Of a stretch of DNA of 64,000 nucleotides, positions 46,392 to 58,440 are shown one piece after another (position 1 is the first letter of the stretch; each line of letters opens with the position of its first letter). The DNA is from Ipomoea triloba (Eukaryota > Streptophyta > Magnoliopsida > Solanales > Convolvulaceae), in the NCBI RefSeq assembly GCF_003576645.1, contig NC_044919.1, positions 15,268,534-15,332,533 on the forward strand. The letters run 5' to 3'. The translations under genes and the position numbers were made by a program. The notes under the pieces were generated by a model, which was given only the letters and a program-made list of their open reading frames with translations, was not told the DNA's origin and did no database searches.

Positions 46392-48127
46392 GTGTTAGAA
46401 CGGTGTCAACAGATGAACTTGGCATTATTGTGGGAAAAATGCTATTATATGGTCAAGGAAGGAATTGTGCTCGGGCATAAAATTTCGAAAAAGGGAATCG
46501 AGGTTGACAGAGCTAAAACAGCGATCATTGAAACCCTGCCACCACCGCACAATGTGACATCCTTGAGGAGTTTCTTAGGACATTCTACAGACGGTTTATA
46601 AATGACTTCTCGAAAATTGCAAGACCATTGACTAGATTATTAGAAAAAGATGTTGTATTTGAACTAAATGAGGAAGCTATGAAAGCGTTCCAAGGTCTGA
46701 AAAATGCCATGGTACATACTCCAATTCTTGTAGGACCCAAATGGGATCAACCTTTTGAGCTAATGTGTGATGCAAGCAATTTTGTAGTAGGAGTTGTGCT
46801 AGGACAAAAGAATGACAAGAAATTTCAACCTATTGCCTACGCTAGTCGAATGCTGACAAAGCCACAACAAGCCTACACCACAACCGAAAAGGAATTGTTT
46901 GCAATAATGTTTGCATTGGATAAATTCAGATCGTATCTCTTGATGTCAAAAGTCATAATTCATACTGATCATGCGGCTATCAGATTTCTTATGTCTAAAC
47001 TCGAAGCAAAGCCAAGACTGATTAGATGGATTTTGTTGTTACAAGAATTTGACGTAACTATTGTGGACCGGAAGGGAGCTGAGAATAGTGCAGCTGATCA
47101 TTTGTCGAGATTAGAAAATGAGGAGGGACAAGATACGACTGGAGATGTAAATGAATATTTTCCTGAAGAGAAATTGATGGGCCTCTATCTTACGCCTTGG
47201 TATGCCGATCTAGCCAACTACCTCGTAGGGGGTGAATTACTAGAATTTTTGGACACACACGCCAGAAGGAAATTAAAAGCAGAATCTCGATTTTATTTTT
47301 GGGACGAGCCATACCTCTTTAAAGTGTGCGCTGACCAAATAATTCGACGTTGTGTAACAGAGGCTTAAGGACATGAAATCATGGGAGAGTGCCACCGAAT
47401 GGGCCATCACTCGGCAAATAGAACTGCTAGAAGGGTTCTAGAAGCAGGATTCTATTGGCCCTCAATATTTCGAGATGCTCAGATCTGCGTCAGAAACTGC
47501 GACAGATGTCAACGAATTGGGAACATCACTGGGCGCGATGAGATGCCACAAAATTACATATTGGCATGCGAGATTTTTGATATATGGGGATTAGATTTTG
47601 CAGGACCTTTCCCAGACTCTAAAGGTTTCAAATACATCCTCATCGTAGTGGATTACGTACCAAAGTGGGTTGAAGCGGAAACACTTCGAAACAATGATGC
47701 CAGGAGCGTGACAAGATTTCTAAAGAAGTTATTCACAAGGTTCGGAGTCCCATGGATTGTCATTAGCGGTAGAGGAACACATTTCCGAAATGTGCCAATG
47801 CGAAGACTACTTCAAAAGTAAAGCATACAACATCGGGGTGGAGTTCCATATCACCCTCAAACGACTTGGCAAGTTGAGAATGCAAATAGAGACATCAAGG
47901 CTATATTGGAAAAGACAGTCGCTAGGCATACAAAGGATTGGGTTGACAAACTTAATGACACTTTATGGGCTTTTCGAACTGCGTACAAGACACCGATAGG
48001 GACTACTCCATACAGACTTGTGTATGGCAAATCATGTCACCTTCCGGTAGAAATCGAACATAAAGCGTACTGGGCCATCAAGAAGCTAAATGAAGATTTA
48101 ACCATGGCTGGACAAGAGAGGATGTTT
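46392..48127 (+). pseudogene. Ty3/gypsy (Athila-like) pol relic: RT end, RNase H, integrase
   Basis: Blocks in order: end of reverse transcriptase (VKEGIVLGHKISKKGIEVD), a frameshift near 46590, then RNase H with [28 protein letters not shown] and [10 protein letters not shown] (46628-47368), and a stop. Next is the integrase zinc finger H..H..C..C (CHRMGHHSANRT ... CVRNCDRCQ, 47381-47520) and core with WGLDFAGPF. The second catalytic position reads SGRGTHF, Gly where Asp is expected. A shift near 47815 leads to [16 protein letters not shown]. The 5' part is missing, cut by the tandem array. Non-functional. Confidence 0.95.
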
Positions 48128-48975
48128 CACTTCTCACTTTTAGATTAGGGTTAGATAGGATTAGGGAGAGAAGGAAGAGCTCCTGGGAGAAGAGAACTTG
48201 GATCTCCATAGCTTTGGGATCCTCTTGGGGTAAACTCTTTCATTGTCATTTGATTTCTCTTAGGAACTCTCTCTTGCTTTTTCCTTTTTCCTAAAGATAT
48301 TTGCTTTTTACCTTGATCTTGTAAATGTGCTTTGCTATTTGAATGAAATGATGTTATTGAAGCCTATGAAGGGCTAGACCTTAGGATAGGGGCTAGGAAG
48401 GATGGAGATTTTGTGTTCATGATCTAAAATTGATAAATGAGTTTGATTTCTTTGGGATTGTTGAAATTGTGTGTATGTTTTGGATGAACTTGTTGGATCG
48501 AGGGCCCCGATCTCTTCAAGAGTATAGGATCATCCCTTTGGCGAGATATCGCAAGGGGATGTAGCCCACTACCCACATCTCCCGCTCTCAATCTGAGAAG
48601 ATGAGATCCGGAGGAAACTTGTAAACAAAGTGTTTGACAAAATTCCCCAACCGACTGAGGATTGGGAGCTTGAGTGTGACGCCACTCAGGACAGTGTTCC
48701 ATGCTCCTTCAATCATATCTCAAGGGAAATCAAATCTCTTCGTATGCTTTGAACCAATCTCCACGACATTCTAGCCCCCATCCGTCCTTTATTCACATTT
48801 ACTTCTTAAATCTATCCAACCTTTGCACTCTCGCTACTTTACTTCATCAAACTCTACATTTTCTTCTATAGTGTTCTCCAAACAATCTAAGATAGGAAAC
48901 CTACATTTTCCAATTTGCCATCCACGTGAGACGCGACACTCGAGGAGTTCAAGACTCTTCGTTTTAACATATATA
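48127..48975 (+). repeat. LTR-like repeat, copy A1
   Basis: From ttcacttctcacttttagat to actcttcgttttaacat this ~845-bp block is directly repeated at 55219-56062 with few differences. It joins the integrase relic directly. Features such as gattagggttagat and gtgtttgacaaaattcc recall LTRs of Athila-group elements. No TG...CA ends or target duplication were defined. Confidence 0.72.
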
Positions 48976-49859
48976 CCTCACCATATACATACGACATCAA
49001 TACACAATATATGTATCATATTCGGGTGTTAAAATAAGACATGGGCTTATTTATAAGAAATGTGTCATCCACATTCAATATTAATTTAATGAATGTAAAC
49101 ATGGTCCTTCCAAGATTGGGCCATCAAATAATTAATTACTTATAAGGAATAGAAAAGTCCAAATGAAGAACATCCCTTATAAAATTAAATCAAGGAATTG
49201 GGCCTTTAATTAAATAAATAAACCAGAATAGGAAATATATCTTTATTAAAAGAACGAAGCCCAATTAAATTAAATTAATTACACGGTAGAAATAATTACC
49301 GGGATTCAAGGCTTGAATTAAATTCGGGGTATCACAATCATGATTTTGATTAGAGTTGAGATTGCAGCTTTGTGGCAATCATAGATCTTATGGAATTCAT
49401 ATTAGGAATAGTAGGAAAGTGTGTAGCTAAGGTGTTTGATAAAATGTCTTTTAGGACTTTGGTTGCTAAAAGGCACTCCTAAGTCTAAGATGCCCTAGTA
49501 CACAAAGGTGGAAAAGGACTAAGAAGACACACTCTTGAATAGCCAACATCATTGCATCATTTATCCACTACTTGAGACACACTAGAATGCAACATAGATG
49601 AACACGAACTAATCCCTTGTTTTTATATCTTATATCTTATTTCTTAGTTTTTACATTTGAATTTCACTACCTTATGATCATTTACACCTCACAATTGCCA
49701 TTCACCGCATTCACCACCCATACTCGTTGCATCACATGAATTAATTGATCAAAAGTAATAGCATATGACACACCTCCACGTCCCTCCTTCGAGACCGACA
49801 CTCGGGGAGTTTAGACTCTTCGTTTTATTCTTACACACACTTCCATAGTATATGATACC
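48976..49859. other. LTR-derived debris, no gene
   Basis: Contains aaggtgtttgataaaatg (about 49428) and cgacactcggggagtttaga (about 49797), motifs shared with the neighbouring LTR-like blocks. No coding sequence. Confidence 0.45.
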
Positions 49860-49874
49860 TCATTCCACCTCACT

Positions 49875-50256
49875 ACGCAAAACTGCACTGCCACTCGGCC
49901 AATATAGTTGGAGACAGAAGAATCTCCTTGCCAGAGGGACTACAGTTGGCCGAGAAGATAGAGAGACCAAGCTCACGACGAAGAGGCAAGAAACTGCTTG
50001 GTCGACTCCTATTCCTCGCTAGACGTCCCCGTCCGACCACTAAATGCCTGACGTCCTCCTAGAGAGAGGAAATTTGCATGGACATGAGAGCTTGACCATG
50101 GTGATTCCATGTCGCGTATGCCAGGTTTGGTTGCGGGAGAGTAGCAACACCGCTGGAAGGGAGGATGGCTGGTGGACAGGGTATCGTTCCATCAATAAAC
50201 CCCATAAGATTGTGTCTACGGAGAAACAAAATAACATGAGTCCTCTAAAAGAATAA
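49875..50256 (+). repeat. Direct repeat B1 (retroelement UTR-like)
   Basis: ctcggccaatatagttgg through tgagtcctctaaaagaa is repeated at about 51266-51631 with roughly one difference in six bases. Shared landmarks include gctcacgacgaagaggcaag, catgtcgcgtatgcc and aaaccccataaga. Confidence 0.85.
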
Positions 50257-51265
50257 ATGGGCTTTTGGCGGGATTTTACATCATATCTTATCTTTCATTT
50301 TTGTACTTTTTAGAGCTCCTAAATAAGATATTTCACTCTCTAGATTAGGGTTAGATTCAACTAGTTACATTACTATTCTTCAATACCAAGTGTAAGAAGA
50401 GATCTAGATTAGAGGATAATTGACAACTCTCCTTGGTTGTGGATATCTTCCTTCCAATTTGTGTAATTGAAGTTTGCAATTGTGGATTCAAATTTGGTAT
50501 TCATCTTCTTCCATCTCCATTCCATTTTCTATACTTGCTAGATTTGCTTTTCTACAATTGTGATTCAATTGCATGATGATTTGTAGCTAGAATATCTAGG
50601 AGTTGGATTTGATGAACTAGAGATTATGCATGCTTGATCTTTCAATGTTGAATAGATGAGGTATTTGTAACTATGTCTTGAATGCTTTTGTTGTGGATGA
50701 TGTTGTATGTTGATCCTTTCCTCATTGCCGGCCGGGATGAGTGAGGAATTTGAGAGGGTGGAATTGATAAGAGATTTCTATTCCATGAAGTCTTACATAT
50801 TTGCATCCCCTGTCCTTCGATCCGAGAGGGCAAAGCCTGGGAGGAGGCGTACGGAAAGTGTTTGTGAAAATGCCTTAGTCACATTGAGGTGTGCTCTAAA
50901 AGTCTAGGTACGAATAGCCCTATTGTATGCAAATGGCTCCCAAGAGTTAGCCATAATTTTCATTTCATCAAGTCCATTACAGCTTAATGCATGCATAAGA
51001 TCTAGTGATTTAATCCAACTCCCCGCCTTACTTACTTTCTTCGTTGCATTCATGCTTACCTTGCTTACTTCCTGCATTTGCTCTCTTTCCTTTACATTCT
51101 TGCACATGTCTTCCTTTGCACCTAGTTATCTCTTGTCGAAACTCTCTCTTTGAAAGCATTGCACTAAATTAACTCTAAGTGTCCATCCTTGTGAGAATGA
51201 TATCCGGGAAAATCTTCATTCTCTACCTCTACTTTCCATCCATCGCTTAACTACACCTTGTCACC
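50257..51265. other. LTR-like sequence between the B repeats
   Basis: Carries tagattagggttagattcaa (about 50341), gaggcgtacggaaagtgttt and other LTR-style phrases similar in kind, not in sequence, to repeat A. Short ORFs lack domains. Confidence 0.4.
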
Positions 51266-51631
51266 CCGCCAATATAGTCGGGGACAAAAGAATATCCTTG
51301 TCTGAGGGACTGCAGTTGGCTGAGAATATAGAGAGTCCGAGCTCACGACGAAGAGGCAAGAGACTGCTCGATTGATTCCCATACCTCGCGAGACGTCCGT
51401 TGTCCGACTGCTAAATGCGTAACCTCCTCCGAGACAGAGGAAATCAGCATAAACATGAAAGCTTGATCATGGCGGTTCCATGTCGCGTATGCCGGGTTTG
51501 GTTGGTAGGAGAGTAGCAGCATCGCCGGAATGGAGGATGGCTGGCGGACACGGTATCGTTCCGTTGATAAACCCCATAAGATCGTGTCTGCAGAGAAACG
51601 GAATAACCTGCGTCCTCTAAAAGAAGAAATT
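51266..51631 (+). repeat. Direct repeat B2
   Basis: Second copy of repeat B, 1.38 kb downstream of the first and in the same orientation. Confidence 0.85.
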
Positions 51632-52204
51632 CTTGTGTGTTAATTTAATACTGATAAAGTGATGCGTAGTGGATATGGAGTTTACGACCGTAGAGACCGA
51701 AAAGGTAATAGCAACATCTAAGATGGTCCGTTCAGAGGAATTAACATACCTGTCAATAGCAGAAGTATTGCCAGCCATGGGAATGGAAAAAACCCTAGCT
51801 AGCTTATACTAGATGAGGACTGTATGTATTGTATTGAAAGAATTAATTATAGAGTTACAAAATATAGGTATTAATACAATGTTGGAATCATAGGGAGATT
51901 AGGATAGAGAGTCACAACATAACTCAAATACATAGAGTCCTAATAAGTTGAGACTCACATTAAAAAGTTAAAAGGAAAAATTGAATTTTTTTAGTACACA
52001 AAAAATGGTAAATTGAAATAAAAAGTAAAATATTATTTTGGGATGGATTAAAATAAAAATAAGATAAATAAAGTGAAATAATCAGATAACATATCGAAAT
52101 GTACAAATAATTTTCATATTCCTTAGTCTAATAAATTATCTAAGTAATTACATACATATTTATCTAAGTAAGAAATTCTTTATTATAATGAATATGACAA
52201 ATAA
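51632..52204. other. AT-rich spacer, no gene
   Basis: No coding sequence or repeat structure recognised beyond base composition. Confidence 0.35.
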
Positions 52205-52224
52205 CTAGTTTTTCTTATGCGCGA

Positions 52225-52862
52225 TGCGCAAAAAATAGGTGCCCAATATTAGTATTTTATATTAAAATTTTAAATTTATTTAAATTTTAATATAGTAAAT
52301 AATAATAATAGTAATAATAATAATATAATAATAATAATAATGTAAAATATTTTTATAAATTAGATATTTATATTTTTAAAAATAACTAACATATAACTCT
52401 AATATTTAATGTGTATATTTTATTATTATTGTTGAATAAGATAAGAAAATATATGGTGGATGCATGTGCATAGTAACAATAGTGGAAAAGATATCGGAAG
52501 TTATAACCGTAGGGGTATATTTGTCCAAAATATTATGTAGTACAACTTTTATAGCATAATGTACAAAAAAACTTAACGGAAAAATGCGCAAAAAATAGGT
52601 GCCCAATATTATTATTTTATATTAAAATTTTAAATTTATTTAAATTTTAATATAGTAAATAATAATAATAATGTAAAATATTTTTATAAATTAGATATTT
52701 ATATTTTAAAAAATAACTAACATATAACTCTAATATTTAATGTGTATATTTTATTATTATTATTGAATAAGATAAGAAAATATATGGTGGATGCATGTAC
52801 ATAGTAACAATAGTGGAAAAGATAACGGAAGTTATAACGGTAGGGGTATACTTGTCCAATTA
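52225..52862. repeat. Direct duplication of a 360-bp segment
   Basis: tgcgcaaaaaataggtgccc begins at 52225 and again at 52585. The copies stay collinear through tatggtggatgcatg and ggaagttataac to a common end at about 52860. The second copy is shorter because of an AAT-repeat contraction. Confidence 0.92.
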
Positions 52863-53067
52863 AATATTAAATGCATTTGATCTCCTCCAAATACATTTAT
52901 TATATATAATTATTAATCACCAAAATTGTTGTATTTTCAAGAATAATATTACGCACACATATCATTATCACTACAATTTCATTACATGATTTTGTAATAT
53001 TTATATGCTTACCATCGAATTAGAAATAATAACATTGTATTGCCATATAAGGAATCCCATATACATC

Positions 53068-53077
53068 TATAAATAGC
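53068..53077 (+). promoter_or_regulatory. TATA box of the MADS-like gene
   Basis: ctataaatag is a near-consensus plant TATA box 61-70 bp before the ATG. This would place transcription start near 53100 and leave a short A-rich leader. Confidence 0.65.
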
Positions 53078-53137
53078 AACCCAACCAAAAGAACACCATT
53101 CCCTTTTGATCATACAAAAATCAAAGATAAAAGAAGA

Positions 53138-53653
53138 ATGAGTGAAAGCGAGGGGGCAATATCCCAGATGGCTAATTTTTGCAAGGTGCGAAATGCAATC
53201 GCAAAGAGAGTAAACCAGATATCCACTCTTTGTGCTGCAAATTTTGTTACAATATGGTTCTCCATTGGTGGTCAAATGTATGTATCTGGCGATGAAACTA
53301 TAGTTAATGCTTTTGAAGCAGAAACTAATGTAGCACCACAATGCACACTCGAATGCACTGCTCACAAACCCCCAAGATTTTTTAAGATCCGAAATTGGAG
53401 AAACAAGAACAACTCTGCTTCCTCATCATCTGCTTCATCCTACCACAAGGAGAAAGAACAGAAAAAGGGTGTCAAAAGTTTCATAAACCCCCCTGCTAAT
53501 ATGGATGAGTTTTCAGATAGGCTCATTGTGCCTCAACTCGAACAGTTGGAGGAGAAGATGGAAGAGTTCAGAGATATAATGGCTCAACAGTATGTCTTCC
53601 TAAGCACTCAATTGAATGTGTTGGAATCATCTGCCATACAAAAGATTGGTTAA
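53138..53653 (+). CDS. Type I MADS-box-like protein lacking the N-terminal basic region, 171 aa, intronless
   Basis: Residues about 14-62 (KVRNAIAKRVNQISTLCA, then FVTIWFSIGGQMYVSG) align by eye with the second half of type I MADS domains, where SKRR..L.KKA.EL.TLCG is followed by A.I.FSPGG...SFG. The first ~20 residues of a MADS domain (GR.KI...) are absent, and several core positions are changed (KKA to RVN). This implies poor or no DNA binding, but possible dimerisation through the beta-strand half. Residues 90-115 are Ser/Lys-rich; 120-160 (PQLEQLEEKMEEF) look like a coiled coil. There is no K box, consistent with the M-alpha group, which is usually single-exon. A TATA box upstream and aataaaatg at about 53776 support expression now or recently. 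It could be a decaying pseudogene or a Helitron-captured fragment. Confidence 0.6.
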   Translation: MSESEGAISQMANFCKVRNAIAKRVNQISTLCAANFVTIWFSIGGQMYVSGDETIVNAFEAETNVAPQCTLECTAHKPPRFFKIRNWRNKNNSASSSSASSYHKEKEQKKGVKSFINPPANMDEFSDRLIVPQLEQLEEKMEEFRDIMAQQYVFLSTQLNVLESSAIQKIG

Positions 53654-53773
53654 AGCTCTGGAGATATGGGTAGCTGAAATAAGAATTCAAGAAATTATAA
53701 TATTCATCAAGCCTTTCATTAATGTATGACTTTAGTTATACATGTATTTCTCAAGTATGGATTTGATGTTTTT

Positions 53774-53784
53774 TAATAAAATGA
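53774..53784 (+). terminator. Poly(A) signal of the MADS-like gene
   Basis: taataaaatga lies 121 bp after the stop codon, in T-rich context, and matches the AATAAA-type near-upstream element. Confidence 0.5.
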
Positions 53785-54102
53785 AAACTTGATTATTTAT
53801 CATAGTTATTTGACGCCGGTGAAGATTGAATGCTAAATCTTTATAGATTATAGTGTGAGATGCAATTTGCCATAACATTTAACCTGTGGTGGCACTAGCA
53901 GTGGTACAAGGTGAATTGGTTAAAAATATGAACTTTTAGTAATTAAGGGGTTAAATTGAAAATTGTTTTTTAACATACTAACAAAATTGAATAAAGATGG
54001 AGATTAAATGTTAAATCACAACATATATCCGACTAGGTTTGGAACCTATGTGCCTTCACCCACTAGATAGCCTAATAATGAATAAAACTTTTGTAGTATA
54101 GA

Positions 54103-55218
54103 AATTAAATTATAAAATTACAGAGTGATATATTAAGGGGTGGATTAATGATTTGGGATACCCAATGGGGATAACACTGGACCTTGGCCAAATATGTTGT
54201 TGGGTTGAAAGATCACATTAATTGATTAGGATAGTGAAATTAGTTTTAGGCCGCATGGCATAGGATGACTGGCTTACGCTTTTTGTGTCAAAGATTTTTG
54301 GGATTACTCCCGAGTTTTATCGTTCCCTTGAGGAATGCAAATTTGGAAGTGTTAATACGTTCTTGAACTAAGAAATATGGATCACACACATCATATACGA
54401 TGTCACTAAGAACAAAGGTGATTCAAACATGTTGTACTATCAAAGATCAAAGCAAGTATTCAAAATTCAATAAGGAAAAAGCTTAGGAATGGAATTGCTA
54501 TCTAGTACATGATGTTTCTAGTACTCTAGGGCTAGGTTACATGCATTGCAAGGATAACATTCTTGTGAGGCTTTACTAGCACCTTTCACCTATCGGTCTA
54601 CTAAGCGTTCTCTAGGCATGGAGCACTTTTTAGGTGACCATTGACCAAAGAGACATTTTATCAAACATGTTGTCTTCACCTCATTTCACACTTAGGCCTC
54701 TCAGATCTTAAAGCAAGAAAACACCTATGATTAGGAGCTACATTGAATCTAGCAAATCCACGCTAAGATTAAATGCCTTAGACAATCCCTAGTGATAGAC
54801 GCCAAAAGTACCTAATTATCTAGAACTAATTAAGTTGATTTCTTGCCAAAACAAAGTTTTGACAGACGCAATTATGTATTTTCGTGCTATTTTGCTAACA
54901 AATTGCAAAAGAACTTTGTGTGGTATATTTTGAAAGATTTTCACAGGATCCAAGGGCTGAAATCAATCAAGGAAAGTGTGAACGATGAAGAGATGAATCA
55001 ATCCAAACAAGGACACGCAAAGACCAAACCAAAAACAACAAAGGAAACGAAAACGGAGAAAATCTCGTCCACAAGCCTCACCACCCGTGTGAGCGTGCGT
55101 GGAATTATTCCAGTAAGCATCCACGTGGACTGGCGTGGACGGGCACCAGAACCCTGCGCGATATTTTAGTATTTAAGGGACATTTCAGCTAGGAGGGGGG
55201 AGTCTTTTGTCAATTTTT
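54103..55218. other. Retroelement-like spacer, no gene
   Basis: No domain recognised. The part from 54955 to 55218 (ending in a GC-rich stretch and tatttaagggacatttcagc) runs into repeat A2 and may be the untranslated region of the same retroelement. The 108-aa ORF at 54843 is Lys/Thr-rich with no family resemblance. Confidence 0.35.
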
Positions 55219-56062
55219 CACTTCTCATTTTTAGATTAGGGTTAGATAGGATTAGGGAGAGGAGGAAGAACTCCTTGGAGAAGAGAAACTTGGATCTCCA
55301 TAGCTTTGGAATCCTCTTGGGTAAACTCTTTCATTGTCATTCGATTTCTCTTTGGAATTCTCTCTTGCACTTCCATTCTTCCTAAAAATATTTGCTTTTT
55401 ACTTTGATCTTGTAAATATGCTTTTCCATTTGAATGAAATGATGTTATTAAAGCCTATGAAGGGCTAGTCCTTAGGATAGGGGCTAGGAAGGGTGGAGGT
55501 TTTGTGTTCATGATCTTAGATTGTTGAATGAGTTTGATTTCTTTGGGATTGTTGAAATTGTGTGTATGTTTTAGATAAACTTGTTGGATTGAGGGCCCCA
55601 ATCTCTTCAAGAGTATAGGATCATCCCTTTGGCGAGATATCGCAAGGGGATGGAGCCAACTACCCACATCCCCCGCTCTCAATCTGAGAAGATGAGATCC
55701 GGAGGGAACTTGTAGACAAAGTGTTTGACAAAATTCCCCAACCGACTGAGGATTGAGAGCTTGAGTGTGACGCCACTCAGGACAGTGTTCCAAACTCCTT
55801 CAATCATATCTCAAGGGAAATCAAATCTCTCCCGTAGGCTTTGAACCAATCTCCACGACATTCTAGCCCCCATCTGCCTTTTATTCACATTTACTTCTTA
55901 AATCTATCCAATCTTTGCACTCTCACTACCTTACTTTATCAATCTCTATATTTTCATCTTTAGTGTTATCTAAACCGTAAAAGATAGGAAACCTACGTTC
56001 TCCAATTTGCCATCCACGTGAGACACGACACTCGGGGAGTTCAAGACTCTTCGTTTTAACAT
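55219..56062 (+). repeat. LTR-like repeat, copy A2
   Basis: Direct copy of A1 (48127-48975), same length within a few bases and about 90% or more identical by eye. The two are 7.1 kb apart with unrelated sequences between them, so they may be remnants of separate insertions, not a pair of one element. Confidence 0.75.
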
Positions 56063-56298
56063 CACCTTTCATTTCATACCCCTTACCACATCCACATAAA
56101 AAAGTACTTTTTTAATATATTAAAAGTACATTATTTGTATGTTGAATGTACATTATACAAAATAATGTACTTTTAGTACTCAAATAATATACTCTCCCTA
56201 AATACAAGGTACGTTACTACAAGTACATTATTTGATGGTATACAAAATAATATATTTTTAGTACTCAAATAATGTACTTTATGCATACAAATAATGTA

Positions 56299-56556
56299 CT
56301 CCCTCTGTTCCATTTTACCTGTCCTATTTATTATTCATTGGTTAAACCAACTCTTTCTTCTTTGCTTATTTTCTTTAGTAATTTTTTATTATTTTTAAAT
56401 TTAATTTTTAGTGTTTAATAGTACTTTTAATGTAATTTCTAAATATATAAATTTTATATATTAATGCTAAACTTAATATTATGAAAAATTGTATTAAAAA
56501 TTACTTCAGTCAAGCCTCGTTAAACGAACCAGACAACCATTTTGGGACGGAGGTAG
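56299..56556. mobile_element. Stowaway (Tc1/mariner) MITE, complete, 258 bp
   Basis: TA flanks both sides. Left end ctccctctgttccatttt; the reverse complement of the right end is ctacctccgtcccaaaat. It is the uninterrupted relative of the MITE split at 25538-29213. Confidence 0.88.
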
Positions 56557-56624
56557 TACTTTTTATTTGTGGCCCGCATAGTTGTGGGGACCATGGTCCA
56601 TAGAATAATTATTGTTCGAGGTAA

Positions 56625-57015
56625 AAATTATATCATGGACTAGGGTCTACCTTACATTGTGGACACTAGTCCAAAAATAACCTTAAGATATTTTACCTAG
56701 AGTTGACACACTCTGCACTTGCGGTTAACCGTTTCTGTACTTGTAAACAAATTGAAGGCACATCACATGGTAATTACAACACATAACATGATAACTACAT
56801 ACACATAAACTGTTAAATGCAGATACATAATATGTTAATTGTAACACATAACTGAAGAACTGAGTCAAAACTTTGGTAAAACTTAGGGACCGAAGGTGTA
56901 ATTTTCTCAATAAGTTATGCATGTCATTAAAGAAAATCCAAATAAATATTAATTGCATTTGATATCCAATGACATGTGTCACTTTATTCCAAATGCATTT
57001 GTTATATATAAGTAG
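56625..57015. other. Mutator-like terminus remnant and AT-rich spacer
   Basis: catggactagggtctacctt followed by acattgtggac resembles the left end of the element at 37752 (gtcgacccaggtctacctt). No matching right end was found. Short repeats of taacacataac follow. Sequence around 56948-57015 resembles 52866-52915 (gcatttgat and ttatatata blocks). Confidence 0.45.
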
Positions 57016-57179
57016 TATTTTGCAGGGAAAGAATATGTTATAATATTTTAAGAATATTTGGATAGATATATAATTATATAGATTATAACATCGAATATTA
57101 TACAGTGCAATTGATGAAATTGGTTGGATCGGTTATGTTTTCTGATGTTTTCCTGGCATGAATTAGAGCAAATAATTGT

Positions 57180-57896
57180 CTAATTACCCGTGCGATGCAC
57201 AAATAATTTTTTTATTATATATTTAGATAATAAAATTAAAGATGAAATTATAAAAAAATTCTAATATTGAACGTGTACATTTAGTTGATTATAAGATTAG
57301 TGCAAAAGTATCACTCAATTAATTGAATAATATATAACTTGTTTGTCTACAATTATTTTAAAAAGATCGATATGTAATATGACTTAATGTAATTATATAT
57401 TATCACTAAACTAAATACGGAAAAAATGAGAAATAATTTAACTGTAATTATTATAAAAATAAATCAAATGACCAATTTTTAGCTTAATTACCATAATAAT
57501 TACCAGGCAAGTATATCCGTTTTCACCATATTGCATTTAGTTATTTTCTTACTCCTGCATATCTGAATGAATTAATTGTAATTATTATAAAAAAATCCAA
57601 CAACTCATGTTTAATTGTAATTATATTAATATCTATATAATTATTAATTAACATAATAACTATTAGTCAATTATACTAATATATGTGTAATTAATTTATT
57701 AATTACCATAATAATTATTAGGTAATTATACTAATATTGTGCAATTATACTTTTATACCATGTTTAATTGTAATTATACTAATATTCATGTAATTAGTAG
57801 CGTAATTAACATAATAGTTATTCGATTTTATATAGTAATAGTTTGGGTGGGATATTGAAAAAGTAGGATTTTGTTTTTATTAGTAGTAAGTATAGA
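57180..57896 (-). mobile_element. Candidate Helitron, non-autonomous, ~717 bp
   Basis: On the minus strand it starts TCTATACTTACTACTAATAA, preceded by A, and ends with the perfect hairpin GTGC-ATC-GCAC (57190-57200) followed 10 bases later by TTAG, a one-base departure from CTRR. Its 5' 60 bp resemble the terminus repeated in the 42.3-46.4 kb array (ACCCAAAC and CAATATC blocks). Confidence 0.5.
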
Positions 57897-58440
57897 TATT
57901 GATAGATTTATAATTAAAATAATTACATATAGAAATTAAAAAATTAGCATTTAAATTTTGTATGATTAATATAGTGCATAAGTATATGTATGTATGTATT
58001 AAAAGAAATTCTAAATATTTATAAACACATATTATGTTAATTTTATAATTTTATTTTCTTAATTATATTTATTATTTTAGTAATTATAATTAAGGAAAAT
58101 TTATGTACAAATTAAAAGAATCTAATTATTAAATTTGTATGAATTATATAGTCCGTAACTATATTGAGCATAAATTATTAAAACTATGAATTATTACCAT
58201 TATTTTGAGTACACTTCATTCTTTAATATGATTTTAGTTATTTGATGATATTATGTGTATAAATCATTACTATATTATGATTATAAATCATTACAACTAT
58301 AATTCGAATTGAAGATATGAATTGAAGATACAACTATAAATCATTACACTGTTGAGCTATGAATTGAAAATACAGTTTCTGAAAAATTCCAATTCTGTCT
58401 TCTTTCCTTAGTTGCTCTCTGTCAAGATTATATTGATCTC
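57897..58440. other. AT-rich spacer, no gene
   Basis: Nothing recognised apart from short local repeats such as aattgaagat and aaatcattac. Confidence 0.35.

Larger units (their letters stand above)
52205..54102 (-). mobile_element. Candidate non-autonomous Helitron (both ends tentative)
   Basis: Read on the minus strand, the right border starts TCTATACTAC at 54102, similar to other Helitron-like 5' ends in this window. The left border ends with the perfect hairpin TGCGC-ATC-GCGCA (52218-52230), then CTAG at 52208-52205, followed by T as required for the CTRR|T end. The base before TC is T rather than the expected A, so the 5' border is weak. The MADS-like gene lies inside, on the opposite strand. 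Confidence 0.42.

Noticed and set aside
55219..56062. Repeats A1 and A2 as the LTR pair of one element
   Set aside because: The 6-7 kb between them contains unrelated repeats and the MADS-like gene, not gag-pol; no matching target duplication was found.
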